A DNA stretch of 6,425 nt from Bacteroidota bacterium. Lineage in GTDB: Bacteria > Bacteroidota > Bacteroidia > B-17B0 > B-17BO. Numbering within the stretch: the stretch's first letter is position 1; each line of letters begins with the position of its first letter. Positions 1 to 6,425 of the stretch are shown here, piece after piece. The stretch spans positions 1 to 6,425 of the forward strand of contig JANXRU010000281.1 of the NCBI GenBank assembly GCA_025356715.1. The letters are read 5' to 3'. Position numbers and translations under genes: made by a program. The notes under the pieces are model-generated. The model did no database searches and was not told the DNA's origin. It saw only the letters and a list, made by a program, of their open reading frames with translations.

Positions 1-69
1 AAAATTATCATTTAAATTATCTTCATTAGTAGGGGTAAAAGCATTTGGAATATAAAATGTAAATTCAGG
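1..69 (-). other. Start of T9SS type B sorting domain (CHU_C / gliding motility-associated C-terminal domain), cut by window edge
   Basis: The last 23 visible residues contain FTFYIPNAFTPTNEDNLNDN. This matches the opening of the CHU_C family, whose usual form is Y-[VI]-P-N-[AT]-F-[TS]-P-N-[GN]-D-G-x-N-D. The domain is normally about 85-90 residues long and ends the protein. It directs T9SS secretion across the outer membrane, and type B cargo generally depends on PorP/SprF-like partners. Here the usual NGDG is replaced by TNED, a modest variation. The rest of the domain and the stop codon lie outside the window. Confidence 0.9.
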
Positions 70-3000
70 TTGTATTTCAATTTTTACTTTTGCCGTATCC
101 TTACATCCAAACTGATTTGCTACAATTAAGTAAGAGTAATAAGAATCTGCATTATCACTTGTATAATTATGTAAAGGATTTAAATGAGTTGAATCACTAA
201 TTGGTCCGTCACCAAAACACCACCACCATTTTGTAAAATCAACGGAATGATTGGTAAATTGTTCAAGTGGAGTTAGGATACTTCCTGGATTTGGGTCTAC
301 TGTATAGCTGGCAATAGGCGTTGGATATACTTTAATAAAAGCTGGTTTAATCAACGAGTCTTTACACCCTTTATCGGTTGTTACAATTAATTTCACATCA
401 AACAATGCTATTTGACTACTACTGCTATTATCATAACAATGGCTTTGATTTGCTGAATTATTGGAAGTCACCGTTGTGCCATCACCAAAAATCCATTGCC
501 AAGTACTATTTAATCCAGGAGCAGTTAATGCAGGAGTATTGTCAGTAAAAGTGACACAATGAATAGGACAACCGTCTGGCTTAGTTGAAGTAAAAGCTGG
601 GGCAGGCAAATAATCAACATAAATTGGCAATGTAAATGTTTCGGTACAACCTGATATCGTAGTTGCCACTAAATGAATTGTTTGGCTTCCTGCCACAGGA
701 AATGTATAATTCGTTGTTTGACCTACTGTTTCAATAGTTGAAATAATATTATTAAAATCCCATCCCCAATAATTAACAGTTCCACTGCCAGCCAAACTTA
801 CCGCAGTGAAACTAGTTGCTGAGTGAAAACACGCGTTTGAAGCGGTAATACTCATGAGTGGTTTTTGATAAACCTCAACTTGTTTCACAATACTTGCTTG
901 ACATCCTTTATTAGATGTAACAGTTAATGCTGTGTTATATAAACCAGCAGCAGCATAGGTATGGGTTGGAGTTGTATTGGTTGGACTTGTTGCACCATCA
1001 CCAAAAGCCCAAGTAAAGGATGTATTAGTGCCAATAGAAATAGAACTACTAGAGGCATCAAAGGTATTTGGTTGAGCATTCACACATTTATTGACAAAGG
1101 TAAAGTTTGGAACTGGATTTGGGAAAACGTAAACTGAAATCGTGTTTGTGATATTACTACACGTTAATCCTGCAACTGGTGTGCTTGAAGCAGTGTACGT
1201 TACAGCATTATTACCAACAATAGGAAATGTGAAGCTAGGATTAGAAAGGCCTGAAGCATCCACTGTTCCGTTACTTAAGAAATCCCAAATAAAATTATTG
1301 ACTATGTTTCCATTTCCATTAGATGCATTTAACATATGTGATACAGAACCAAGACATACTGAATCTGCAGTAAATGAAGCGGTAGGGATGGCATATACAT
1401 TAACGATTTTAACAACACTATCCATGCAATTATGACTTGAAATAGCTGTTAAAGTTACATTATAGGATGCATTGGCATTTCCTCCTAACACATAGGTATG
1501 AGCTGGGTTTCCAACTAAAACCTGAACACCTGTGCCATCTGCGAAATTCCAGCTATAGGAAGGCGTTGTTCCAATATTAGGGTTGGTAATAACATCTGTA
1601 TTATTGGTAAATGTTGTGGCCGTTCCAAAGCATACATTATTCGGAGAAAAATCAGGGATAGCATGTCCCCACACATTGATTGGTAAAACAATCGTGTCTT
1701 TACAACTATTACTTGTAGTTACAATTAAGGCCGTTGAAAATGTTCCAGAACTAATAAATACATTTGAAGGAGCATTGGTTACATTATCCACCGATCCATT
1801 ATTTGTATAATCCCAAGCCCAAGCAGTAATGGTGCCAACAGAGGTAGTACTTAAATCCGTGTAAGCAGTTGCAGTTGATTGACAAACCGAAGTAGTACTA
1901 AAATTTGCAACTGGTTGAGGATATATATCCACTGTTTGAGTTATACTAGCCGAACAGGTATTATTAGCGGTAATTGTTAAGGTAATTGTTTTTATACCAC
2001 TTGCGTTATAGGTTAACATCGGAGGATTTTGAATACTGCTGGTTGTTGAAGGATTTGCTCCTAAATCAAAACCCCAGGCATAAGTTGTAATATTATCTGG
2101 CAAAGGAATAGTAGAAGTATTATTTAATAATACGTTAGAATTTAAACAAGCATTAACCGGCGTGAATGTAGCTGTTGGTAAAGCATTTACGATTGCTTGT
2201 TTAATAACATTATCCACACAACCTTTCGGTGTTGTTACGGTTAAAGTTACATTATAGGTTCCGCTTAATGTATATGTATGTGAAGGATCTTGAGCGGTTG
2301 ATAATGAAGAAGCGTCAGCAAAATTCCACGACCAAGATGGAGTACCTCCAATGTTAGCATTAGTAATTGTATTCGTTGAGTTACTAAATAGATTAGCTGT
2401 ATTTAAACACACGGTGTTCACTGTAAAGTCAGGAATTGCGTGTCCCCATACATCTACAGGCAATGCAATGGTATCTTTACACCCATTATTGGAAGTTACA
2501 ATTAATGACGTGGTAAATGTTCCAGAGCTTAAATACATATTGTTTGGTGAAGCTGTTGCATTATCTATTGATCCATTATTTGTAAAGTCCCATTGCCAAG
2601 AAGTAATAGACCCACTTGGTGTTGATAAATCCGTAAAAGCTGTTGCCGTTGATTGACAAACAGATGTGGTGCTAAAATTAGCTACTGGCTGAGGGAAAAC
2701 AGTTACTGTTTGCGTAATAGAAGCTGTACAGGTTGTATTGGCTATAATATTTAAAACAATTGTTTTAATGCCGCTAGTTGAATATAGTAAAGGCGAAGGA
2801 CTGATATTTGAACTTGTTGCAGGCGAAGCACCAGCTCCAAAATTCCAATTATAGGTATTGATCATATCAGGTGAGGAAATACTAGACGTATTATTTAAAA
2901 CAACATTCGTATTTACACACGCATTAACAGGAGTAAAGGTTGCTGTAGGTAAGGCATTTACTTTCACAGGAATTATTAAACTATCTCTGCAACCATTATT

Positions 3001-4971
3001 AGTAATTGCTTTTAGTTCTACATTAAATGTACCTGAAGTAGTAAACGTATTTGTTGGATTTTGTGTGCCATTATCTGTTGTGCCATTGTTATCAAAATCC
3101 CAAGCCCAAGTTGTTATGTTATCTGGAGCAGCTACCGTTGTTGTGTTTGTAAAATTAGTAGTAGCATTTAAACAAACCGAATTGGCGGAAATAGCCATTA
3201 TTGGGTTAGGATAAATAGTGATTGTTTTAGTGATTATGCTTTGACATAAATCCGTATTAGTTACCGTATAAGAAATTGTGAAGGTTCCTGAATTGGTATA
3301 AGTATGTGCTGGATTTGGGCCACTTCCAATAGAAGAACCATCACCAAAATCCCATGCGTGAGAGGCAATTCCCAATGTTGGTGTTGAAGAACTTATAAAA
3401 TTAGTCGGTATATTTAAACAGGCATTTGCACCACTAAAATTGGCAATAATTTGAGGAGAAATAGCAAATGATTTCGTGATACTATCTCGACAGCCAGCAG
3501 TAGATTGTACTATTAATTCAACTGTTTTAGTGCCCGTTGCCGCATAGGTATGAATGGCACTAGAACTAGAACCATTAGCAGTAGCGTCTCCCCAAACCCA
3601 GGAGTATGTTGCAATTGGATCTCCAGGCGCTTGAATGGATGAACTAACTACTGGCACTGAATTAGTTGGCGCACAAGGCGTAACCGTATAATTAAAATTA
3701 GCTGTTGGCGAAGGAACAGAAACTAAAACAGTATCCATATTCATACTGCATGAAGGATTTGAAATCAGAGACATCGTTACCGAATAAGCACCTGATAAAG
3801 AAGGATTAATCGAAAAAGTAGACGCCGAAAAGCCACTAGGACCTGACCACGTATAATTATATCCTGGAGTATTTGGAGCTGTTAACACAACCGATTTACC
3901 AGGACAAATTAAATTACCAGAAACTGTTAAATCAATAGGATTACAAGCTGCTTCGAGATAGGCTCTAGCGCCATGACCATAAGCCGTACAACGCTGTACT
4001 CTAAATTTAATAGTTACATTTTGCCCAATATAAGCGCCTAAAGGAACAATAACAGGCGTCCAATTTAGATAATCATACCCACCAGCTGTATTCCATCCAG
4101 TAAACTGACTACAAGCCCCACCTCCAGAAGCCGAACCAATTAAAGAAACAGCAGAACAAGGAATTACCGCATTGGAAGAATTTAAAACACTCACATTAAA
4201 GAATGGATTATCAGCACAAGCATGAGCTCCACCATCCGTAATTACGGCTACATAAAATACAAAATCTTTATTAGCATTTGTTACAGCAAATGTTTGCTTT
4301 AATTCTCTCCAATCAATTCCGTTTCCACTTCCTAAAACATCTATACACGCAGAAAAACCACCTGCAAATACTTTATTAATAGCTGGAACCGCAGCATCAG
4401 GTCCAGGAGTCGAAGCAAAAGCAGCATTAGCGCCAGCAGGTGTCCATAAATTGGAAAAAGAAGGGCCAACATTAGCTGATGTTGTTGTCCATCCACTTAG
4501 GTTACCTGTTTCTATATCCATATTAGTACAAGCTGCCTGAGGAGAATTAGGAATTGAAGATTTATTTAAGGTTGTTGAATTAGAAGATTCTATTCTTCTG
4601 GTAAATTCTAAACGAAGTAATTTTTCATTCCTTTCAAATAAATCAAAATACTCAATAAACTCTTTCAAATGCTTTGTATATAAACCTTCATAAACAGATT
4701 GAGGCTTATCATCCGTATATGCTAAGAAAATATCTCCAAATAAATTCGATTGTTGTCCCATATAGGCATTTTTAAGACAATCATCATTTTTATAATCATA
4801 TCCTTTTTTAGAGATTACTTGAGAAAAATCAGAAATAAACTTGGTGTAATTAAACTTAGCTAAAGCTGCTTTTTCATTTAGTAATTTATGAGTGTGATTG
4901 TCTCCTGGCATTTGAGACATCATAGAAAAAGACAAGAACACAGTAACAAGCAAAAAATAAATGTGTTTCAT
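1..4971 (-). CDS. Giant secreted multi-PKD-domain protein with T9SS type B C-terminal sorting domain (3' end outside window)
   Basis: Starting at ATG 4969-4971, the frame stays open for 1657 codons to the left edge. The start is chosen because a signal peptide follows at once; the leader is A-rich with no Shine-Dalgarno, as is usual in Bacteroidota. Domains in order: signal peptide (1-19), unrecognised helical region (about 20-147), jelly-roll-like domain (about 148-343), Ig-like domain (about 344-419, with YTWSGPSGF), then fourteen PKD-like domains starting near residues 420, 506, 588, 673, 760, 843, 930, 1018, 1102, 1194, 1284, 1369, 1454 and 1550. From 1635 the T9SS sorting domain begins (YIPNAFTP). 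PKD cores such as WDFGDG, HTY and a closing GC-[KR]-D are clear. By family knowledge such proteins cross the outer membrane through T9SS and act at the surface or outside, often in adhesion or polymer binding. No catalytic domain is visible, so an adhesin or structural role is inferred, and the ligand is unknown. The product is rich in Thr, Asn and Ser. Confidence 0.95.
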   Translation of the reverse strand, partial: MKHIYFLLVTVFLSFSMMSQMPGDNHTHKLLNEKAALAKFNYTKFISDFSQVISKKGYDYKNDDCLKNAYMGQQSNLFGDIFLAYTDDKPQSVYEGLYTKHLKEFIEYFDLFERNEKLLRLEFTRRIESSNSTTLNKSSIPNSPQAACTNMDIETGNLSGWTTTSANVGPSFSNLWTPAGANAAFASTPGPDAAVPAINKVFAGGFSACIDVLGSGNGIDWRELKQTFAVTNANKDFVFYVAVITDGGAHACADNPFFNVSVLNSSNAVIPCSAVSLIGSASGGGACSQFTGWNTAGGYDYLNWTPVIVPLGAYIGQNVTIKFRVQRCTAYGHGARAYLEAACNPIDLTVSGNLICPGKSVVLTAPNTPGYNYTWSGPSGFSASTFSINPSLSGAYSVTMSLISNPSCSMNMDTVLVSVPSPTANFNYTVTPCAPTNSVPVVSSSIQAPGDPIATYSWVWGDATANGSSSSAIHTYAATGTKTVELIVQSTAGCRDSITKSFAISPQIIANFSGANACLNIPTNFISSSTPTLGIASHAWDFGDGSSIGSGPNPAHTYTNSGTFTISYTVTNTDLCQSIITKTITIYPNPIMAISANSVCLNATTNFTNTTTVAAPDNITTWAWDFDNNGTTDNGTQNPTNTFTTSGTFNVELKAITNNGCRDSLIIPVKVNALPTATFTPVNACVNTNVVLNNTSSISSPDMINTYNWNFGAGASPATSSNISPSPLLYSTSGIKTIVLNIIANTTCTASITQTVTVFPQPVANFSTTSVCQSTATAFTDLSTPSGSITSWQWDFTNNGSIDNATASPNNMYLSSGTFTTSLIVTSNNGCKDTIALPVDVWGHAIPDFTVNTVCLNTANLFSNSTNTITNANIGGTPSWSWNFADASSLSTAQDPSHTYTLSGTYNVTLTVTTPKGCVDNVIKQAIVNALPTATFTPVNACLNSNVLLNNTSTIPLPDNITTYAWGFDLGANPSTTSSIQNPPMLTYNASGIKTITLTITANNTCSASITQTVDIYPQPVANFSTTSVCQSTATAYTDLSTTSVGTITAWAWDYTNNGSVDNVTNAPSNVFISSGTFSTALIVTTSNSCKDTIVLPINVWGHAIPDFSPNNVCFGTATTFTNNTDVITNPNIGTTPSYSWNFADGTGVQVLVGNPAHTYVLGGNANASYNVTLTAISSHNCMDSVVKIVNVYAIPTASFTADSVCLGSVSHMLNASNGNGNIVNNFIWDFLSNGTVDASGLSNPSFTFPIVGNNAVTYTASSTPVAGLTCSNITNTISVYVFPNPVPNFTFVNKCVNAQPNTFDASSSSISIGTNTSFTWAFGDGATSPTNTTPTHTYAAAGLYNTALTVTSNKGCQASIVKQVEVYQKPLMSITASNACFHSATSFTAVSLAGSGTVNYWGWDFNNIISTIETVGQTTNYTFPVAGSQTIHLVATTISGCTETFTLPIYVDYLPAPAFTSTKPDGCPIHCVTFTDNTPALTAPGLNSTWQWIFGDGTTVTSNNSANQSHCYDNSSSSQIALFDVKLIVTTDKGCKDSLIKPAFIKVYPTPIASYTVDPNPGSILTPLEQFTNHSVDFTKWWWCFGDGPISDSTHLNPLHNYTSDNADSYYSYLIVANQFGCKDTAKVKIEIQPEFTFYIPNAFTPTNEDNLNDNF
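1393..2184 (-). repeat. Three-PKD unit, copy B (PKD domains 7-8-9)
   Basis: Residues 930-1193, 264 codons, the second copy of the unit found at 2185-2955. It starts with the same blocks (ALPTATF, PQPVANF, GHAIPDF). Domain 8 shares the 19-residue stretch PQPVANFSTTSVCQSTATA with domain 5. The copy is longer by seven codons, mainly in domain 9 (around GTGVQVLVGNPAH and LGGNANASYNV). The DNA has drifted strongly at third positions, so this is not a recent duplication. Confidence 0.85.
2185..2955 (-). repeat. Three-PKD unit, copy A (PKD domains 4-5-6)
   Basis: Residues 673-929. The three domains start ALPTATF, PQPVANF and GHAIPDF in that order. The same order recurs in the adjoining downstream copy at 1393-2184. 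The unit is 257 codons long. Matching landmarks in the two copies lie 771, 774 and 777 bases apart, so only small in-frame indels separate them. It is best explained as an in-frame tandem segmental duplication within the gene. Confidence 0.85.
3943..4530 (-). other. Jelly-roll-like (carbohydrate-binding-module-like) domain of the PKD protein
   Basis: Residues 148-343 begin with CTNMDIETGNLSGW and end with ARAYLEAAC. Between them lie FVFYVAVITDGGAHACADNP, a FFNVSVLNSS strand and the segment WTPVIVPLGAYIGQNVTIKF. This layout ('feature X by Y-GW', a PFF-V-V strand, 'LSAYIGQTVTIEF', then a closing aromatic/Cys strand) matches a beta-sandwich module that I know from the N-terminal part of many large Bacteroidota PKD/CHU_C proteins. 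Such folds often bind glycans, but no binding residues can be assigned here. It contains several Cys residues that could form disulfides. Confidence 0.6.
4531..4914 (-). other. Unrecognised helical N-terminal region of the PKD protein
   Basis: Residues 20-147 are unlike the rest of the protein. They are charged, rich in Lys, Glu, Leu and Phe, and look mainly helical (for example KHLKEFIEYFDLFERNEK), with a single Cys in NDDCLKN. The end (about residues 129-147) is Ser/Asn-rich and looks like a linker into the next domain. I do not recognise a family. It sits where a mature secreted protein would expose its N-terminus, so it could be a partner-binding or folding segment, but that is a guess. 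Confidence 0.6.
4915..4971 (-). other. Sec signal peptide of the PKD protein
   Basis: Residues 1-19 have a short positive start (MKH), a hydrophobic core (IYFLLVTVFLSF) and a small residue before Gln (SMMS|Q). Cleavage after Ser19, leaving Gln20 as the new N-terminus, fits the common Bacteroidota pattern. It would send the protein through Sec to the periplasm, as T9SS cargo requires. The exact cleavage site is inferred. Confidence 0.85.
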
Positions 4972-5244
4972 GGTATTTTGTTTTAGTATTATTTTACAAT
5001 GTTATTAAGATTCAATATCAATTAATAGAGGACTAACACCTTCGTTAAAAAAACATTTAACTTGATTAGGAATACAATAATATAACATTTTTTGTCAAAC
5101 ATCAAACTCTTTAATAAAAAAAAGTAGCTATTAACTAACTGAAAATCAGATGTCACCAACTCTAAAACTGGAGAATTTTAGTAGCAAATTTTGTTGAATG
5201 GATTTAGATTTTACTTAAACAAGTGATTACTAGTAAATTGAATA
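4972..5244. other. Gene-free intergenic gap between the two minus-strand genes
   Basis: These 273 bases are strongly AT-rich, and I find no open frame worth calling, no tRNA-like fold and no riboswitch pattern. The region must hold the end of the asparagine synthase transcript and probably the promoter of the PKD gene. Apart from the weak terminator-like element at 5116-5149, nothing is clear. A good match to the Bacteroidota promoter (TTG, then about 19 bases, then TANNTTTG) was not found. Confidence 0.6.
5116..5149 (-). terminator. Weak hairpin plus T-tract, possible terminator of the asparagine synthase gene
   Basis: Reading on the minus strand, a CTGA/TCAG mini-stem (5139-5149) is followed by a five-pair stem TAGTT/AGCTA with an AAT loop and one G-T wobble (5125-5137). 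One base later comes a run of eight T (5116-5123). It starts about 95 bases after the asparagine synthase stop and lies 145 bases before the PKD start. The stems are short and AT-rich, so this is only suggestive. Confidence 0.3.
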
Positions 5245-6425
5245 CTAAATAGAACTAAATACTCTTTTCCAAGTGGCTAACGAGTACAAACGCAATAAAA
5301 ATGTTGGTTTAGTTTTAAGGAGAATATCATACTTTGAAATGAGGTAGTGATGATTCACAAAATCTAATTGATCTTTAATGGTTTCTAAAACTTGAGATTT
5401 ATTTGGGGCAAACCATTTTGCAACAGGTGTTTCAAATCCTACTTTATCTTTACGATTATAAATTGGTTGTGGAATATAATTTTGAGCAGCTTCTCTTAAT
5501 AAATATTTAGAGACTCCATTCTTAATTTTCTTATTTCCTTCAACCGTAAATATAAAATTAACTAACTCCACATCATCCGCAAAAGGCACTCTACTTTCTA
5601 TGCCAAAAGCCATGCTGCAACGATCTTCACATTTTAAAAATGATTTTAATCGGCCAGTGTAATCATTTTTAAGTTGTTGATTAAGTGAGTTAGCAAATTT
5701 CTCAGTTGAAGCTGTCGCTTCTTTAATTATTTTCGGATTAGAAAAATAGTTTGAATAATCTGCTTTTAAATTAAATGTTTCCTTTACTATTTGCTTAAAG
5801 AATAATTGATAGGGATGCTGAATAGATTGCTTTGCCTCATTCAATTTTTTTAAACTAAAATCTTCTTTCCATAAAGATAGGTAGTGATGCGAATAGCCTG
5901 CAAATAGTTCATCGGCGCCTTGCCCATCTAATACTACTTTAATATTGTTTTCGGAAGCTAGTTGCATAACACGATGTTGTGAATATGTGCTCGTGCTCCA
6001 TATTGGCAAATCTTGCAAATAATTTAAGGTTTCTATATCTCTAAAAAATTCATCAGCTGTTGGCGTGACTGTTTTCCAATTTCCATTTACTGAATCTGCA
6101 ACCAATTTTGCAAAAGAACTTTCATCAAATGTTTCGGCTGGAAATGTAGCTGTAAATAATTTTAATTGTTTATTGGGTTGTAAATGATGAATAATACCAG
6201 CAATGATAGAGCTATCAAGTCCTCCGCTCAAACAAGAGCCTACCTCAACATCACTTCTTAGTCTTAATGAAATAGAGTGAATTAATTTTTGTTCGACCAA
6301 TTCAATAATTTCAGAGTCACTTTTTTGAATGGATGAGATATTGGGAAGTGTATCATATTGCTTTAACTCAACATGATGAGACGTTAAATCATACACTAAA
6401 TAATATGAAGGCTTTAACTCTATAA
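5245..6425 (-). CDS. asnB: Asparagine synthase (glutamine-hydrolysing), C-terminal part; 5' end outside window
   Basis: This cytoplasmic enzyme makes asparagine from aspartate, ATP and ammonia taken from glutamine. The visible 392 codons (stop TAG at 5245-5247) hold the synthetase domain. The ATP pyrophosphatase loop SGGLDSS is at 6208-6228, followed by DGQGADELFAGY at 5893-5928, EDRCSMAFGIESRVPF around 5580-5628, GVSKYLLREA, and RKDKVGFETPVAKWF near the C-terminus. The frame stays open to the right edge with IELKPSYYLVYDL, which matches the '[PG]-x-[HY]-YLVYDL' link between the glutaminase and synthetase domains. The Cys-started N-terminal glutaminase domain (about 200-230 residues) should therefore lie beyond 6425. 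The GTG at 6394-6396 is internal Val, not the start. Relatives occur both as general asparagine synthases and in surface-polysaccharide clusters, where they amidate sugar acids; the window cannot decide between these. Confidence 0.92.
   Translation of the reverse strand, partial: IELKPSYYLVYDLTSHHVELKQYDTLPNISSIQKSDSEIIELVEQKLIHSISLRLRSDVEVGSCLSGGLDSSIIAGIIHHLQPNKQLKLFTATFPAETFDESSFAKLVADSVNGNWKTVTPTADEFFRDIETLNYLQDLPIWSTSTYSQHRVMQLASENNIKVVLDGQGADELFAGYSHHYLSLWKEDFSLKKLNEAKQSIQHPYQLFFKQIVKETFNLKADYSNYFSNPKIIKEATASTEKFANSLNQQLKNDYTGRLKSFLKCEDRCSMAFGIESRVPFADDVELVNFIFTVEGNKKIKNGVSKYLLREAAQNYIPQPIYNRKDKVGFETPVAKWFAPNKSQVLETIKDQLDFVNHHYLISKYDILLKTKPTFLLRLYSLATWKRVFSSI

Larger units (their letters stand above)
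70..3714 (-). repeat. Fourteen tandem PKD-like domains (protein-level repeat array)
   Basis: Residues 420-1634 are a string of PKD-like beta-sandwich domains, each about 82-96 residues. A typical unit opens with P-x-P-x-A-x-F, has a Cys about 5 residues later, then W-x-[WF]-x-F-[GD], an [HTN]-[TF]-[YF] near two thirds, S-G-[TI]-[FK] and a final G-C-[KR]-D followed by a hydrophobic strand. The full FGDG core is kept in domains 2, 11, 13 and 14. Domains 3, 5, 8 and 10 have an NNGT/S-[VIT]-D or SNGTVD version, and domains 4, 6, 7, 9 and 12 are degenerate. The array is a rigid or semi-elastic stalk between the N-terminal modules and the sorting domain, by analogy with other PKD proteins. Confidence 0.9.

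Noticed and set aside
1393..2955. CRISPR or short tandem DNA repeats
   Set aside because: The periodicity reflects protein domains of about 250-270 bases and a coding duplication. There are no short identical repeats with regular spacers.
1142..3214. Several open frames on the plus strand (1142-1435, 1583-1810, 2351-2656, 2858-3214)
   Set aside because: They lie antisense to the long PKD frame, which is strongly supported by motifs. Two of them resemble each other only because they are the complements of the duplicated PKD units.
5075..5099. Possible minus-strand promoter: TTTGACA at 5093-5099 and TATTATTG at 5075-5082
   Set aside because: The second box has a mismatch to TANNTTTG, and the spacing of 13 bases between TTTG and that box is too short for the Bacteroidota consensus. 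In such AT-rich DNA the match is not meaningful.
6394..6396. GTG as the start codon of the asparagine synthase
   Set aside because: The frame is open to the right edge, and the upstream codons (IELKPSYYL) continue a conserved AsnB segment. The GTG is therefore an internal Val of YLVYDL.
4972..6425. An operon joining the asparagine synthase and the PKD gene
   Set aside because: They share a strand, but the gap is 273 bases, contains a terminator-like element, and the products have no evident shared role.

Overview
The window is AT-rich DNA that most likely comes from a member of the Bacteroidota. The strongest sign is a very large secreted protein made of PKD-type repeats. Its last visible residues open the 'gliding motility-associated C-terminal domain' (CHU_C / type B sorting domain), which is used by the type IX secretion system (T9SS) of that phylum. 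Translation starts without an obvious Shine-Dalgarno sequence, which also fits Bacteroidota. I cannot name a genus.

Both genes are on the minus strand, so they read from right to left. From 6425 to 5245 lies the C-terminal two thirds of a glutamine-hydrolysing asparagine synthase (AsnB type); its N-terminal glutaminase part is outside the window. A gene-free gap of 273 bases follows (4972-5244), AT-rich, with a weak terminator-like hairpin and T-tract at its centre. From 4971 down to base 1 and beyond runs one open frame of 1657 visible codons, broken by no stop. It encodes a signal peptide, a helical N-terminal region I do not recognise, a jelly-roll-like domain, an Ig-like domain, fourteen PKD-like domains of about 82-96 residues each, and the beginning of the T9SS sorting domain. 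The stop codon should lie roughly 60-70 codons beyond the left edge, judging from the usual size of that domain.

The most notable structure is inside the giant gene. PKD domains 4-5-6 and 7-8-9 are two copies of one three-domain unit (about 771 and 792 bases). Some peptide blocks are identical between the copies while their DNA differs at many third codon positions. Nearly every PKD domain carries a pair of cysteines at fixed places, and the last two domains depart from this pattern.

The two genes share a strand but show no functional link. The first is a metabolic or surface-polysaccharide-type amidotransferase in the cytoplasm. The second is a probable cell-surface or released adhesin-like protein. 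I see no RNA gene, mobile element or CRISPR array. Open frames on the plus strand inside 1-4971 are antisense shadows of the PKD gene.
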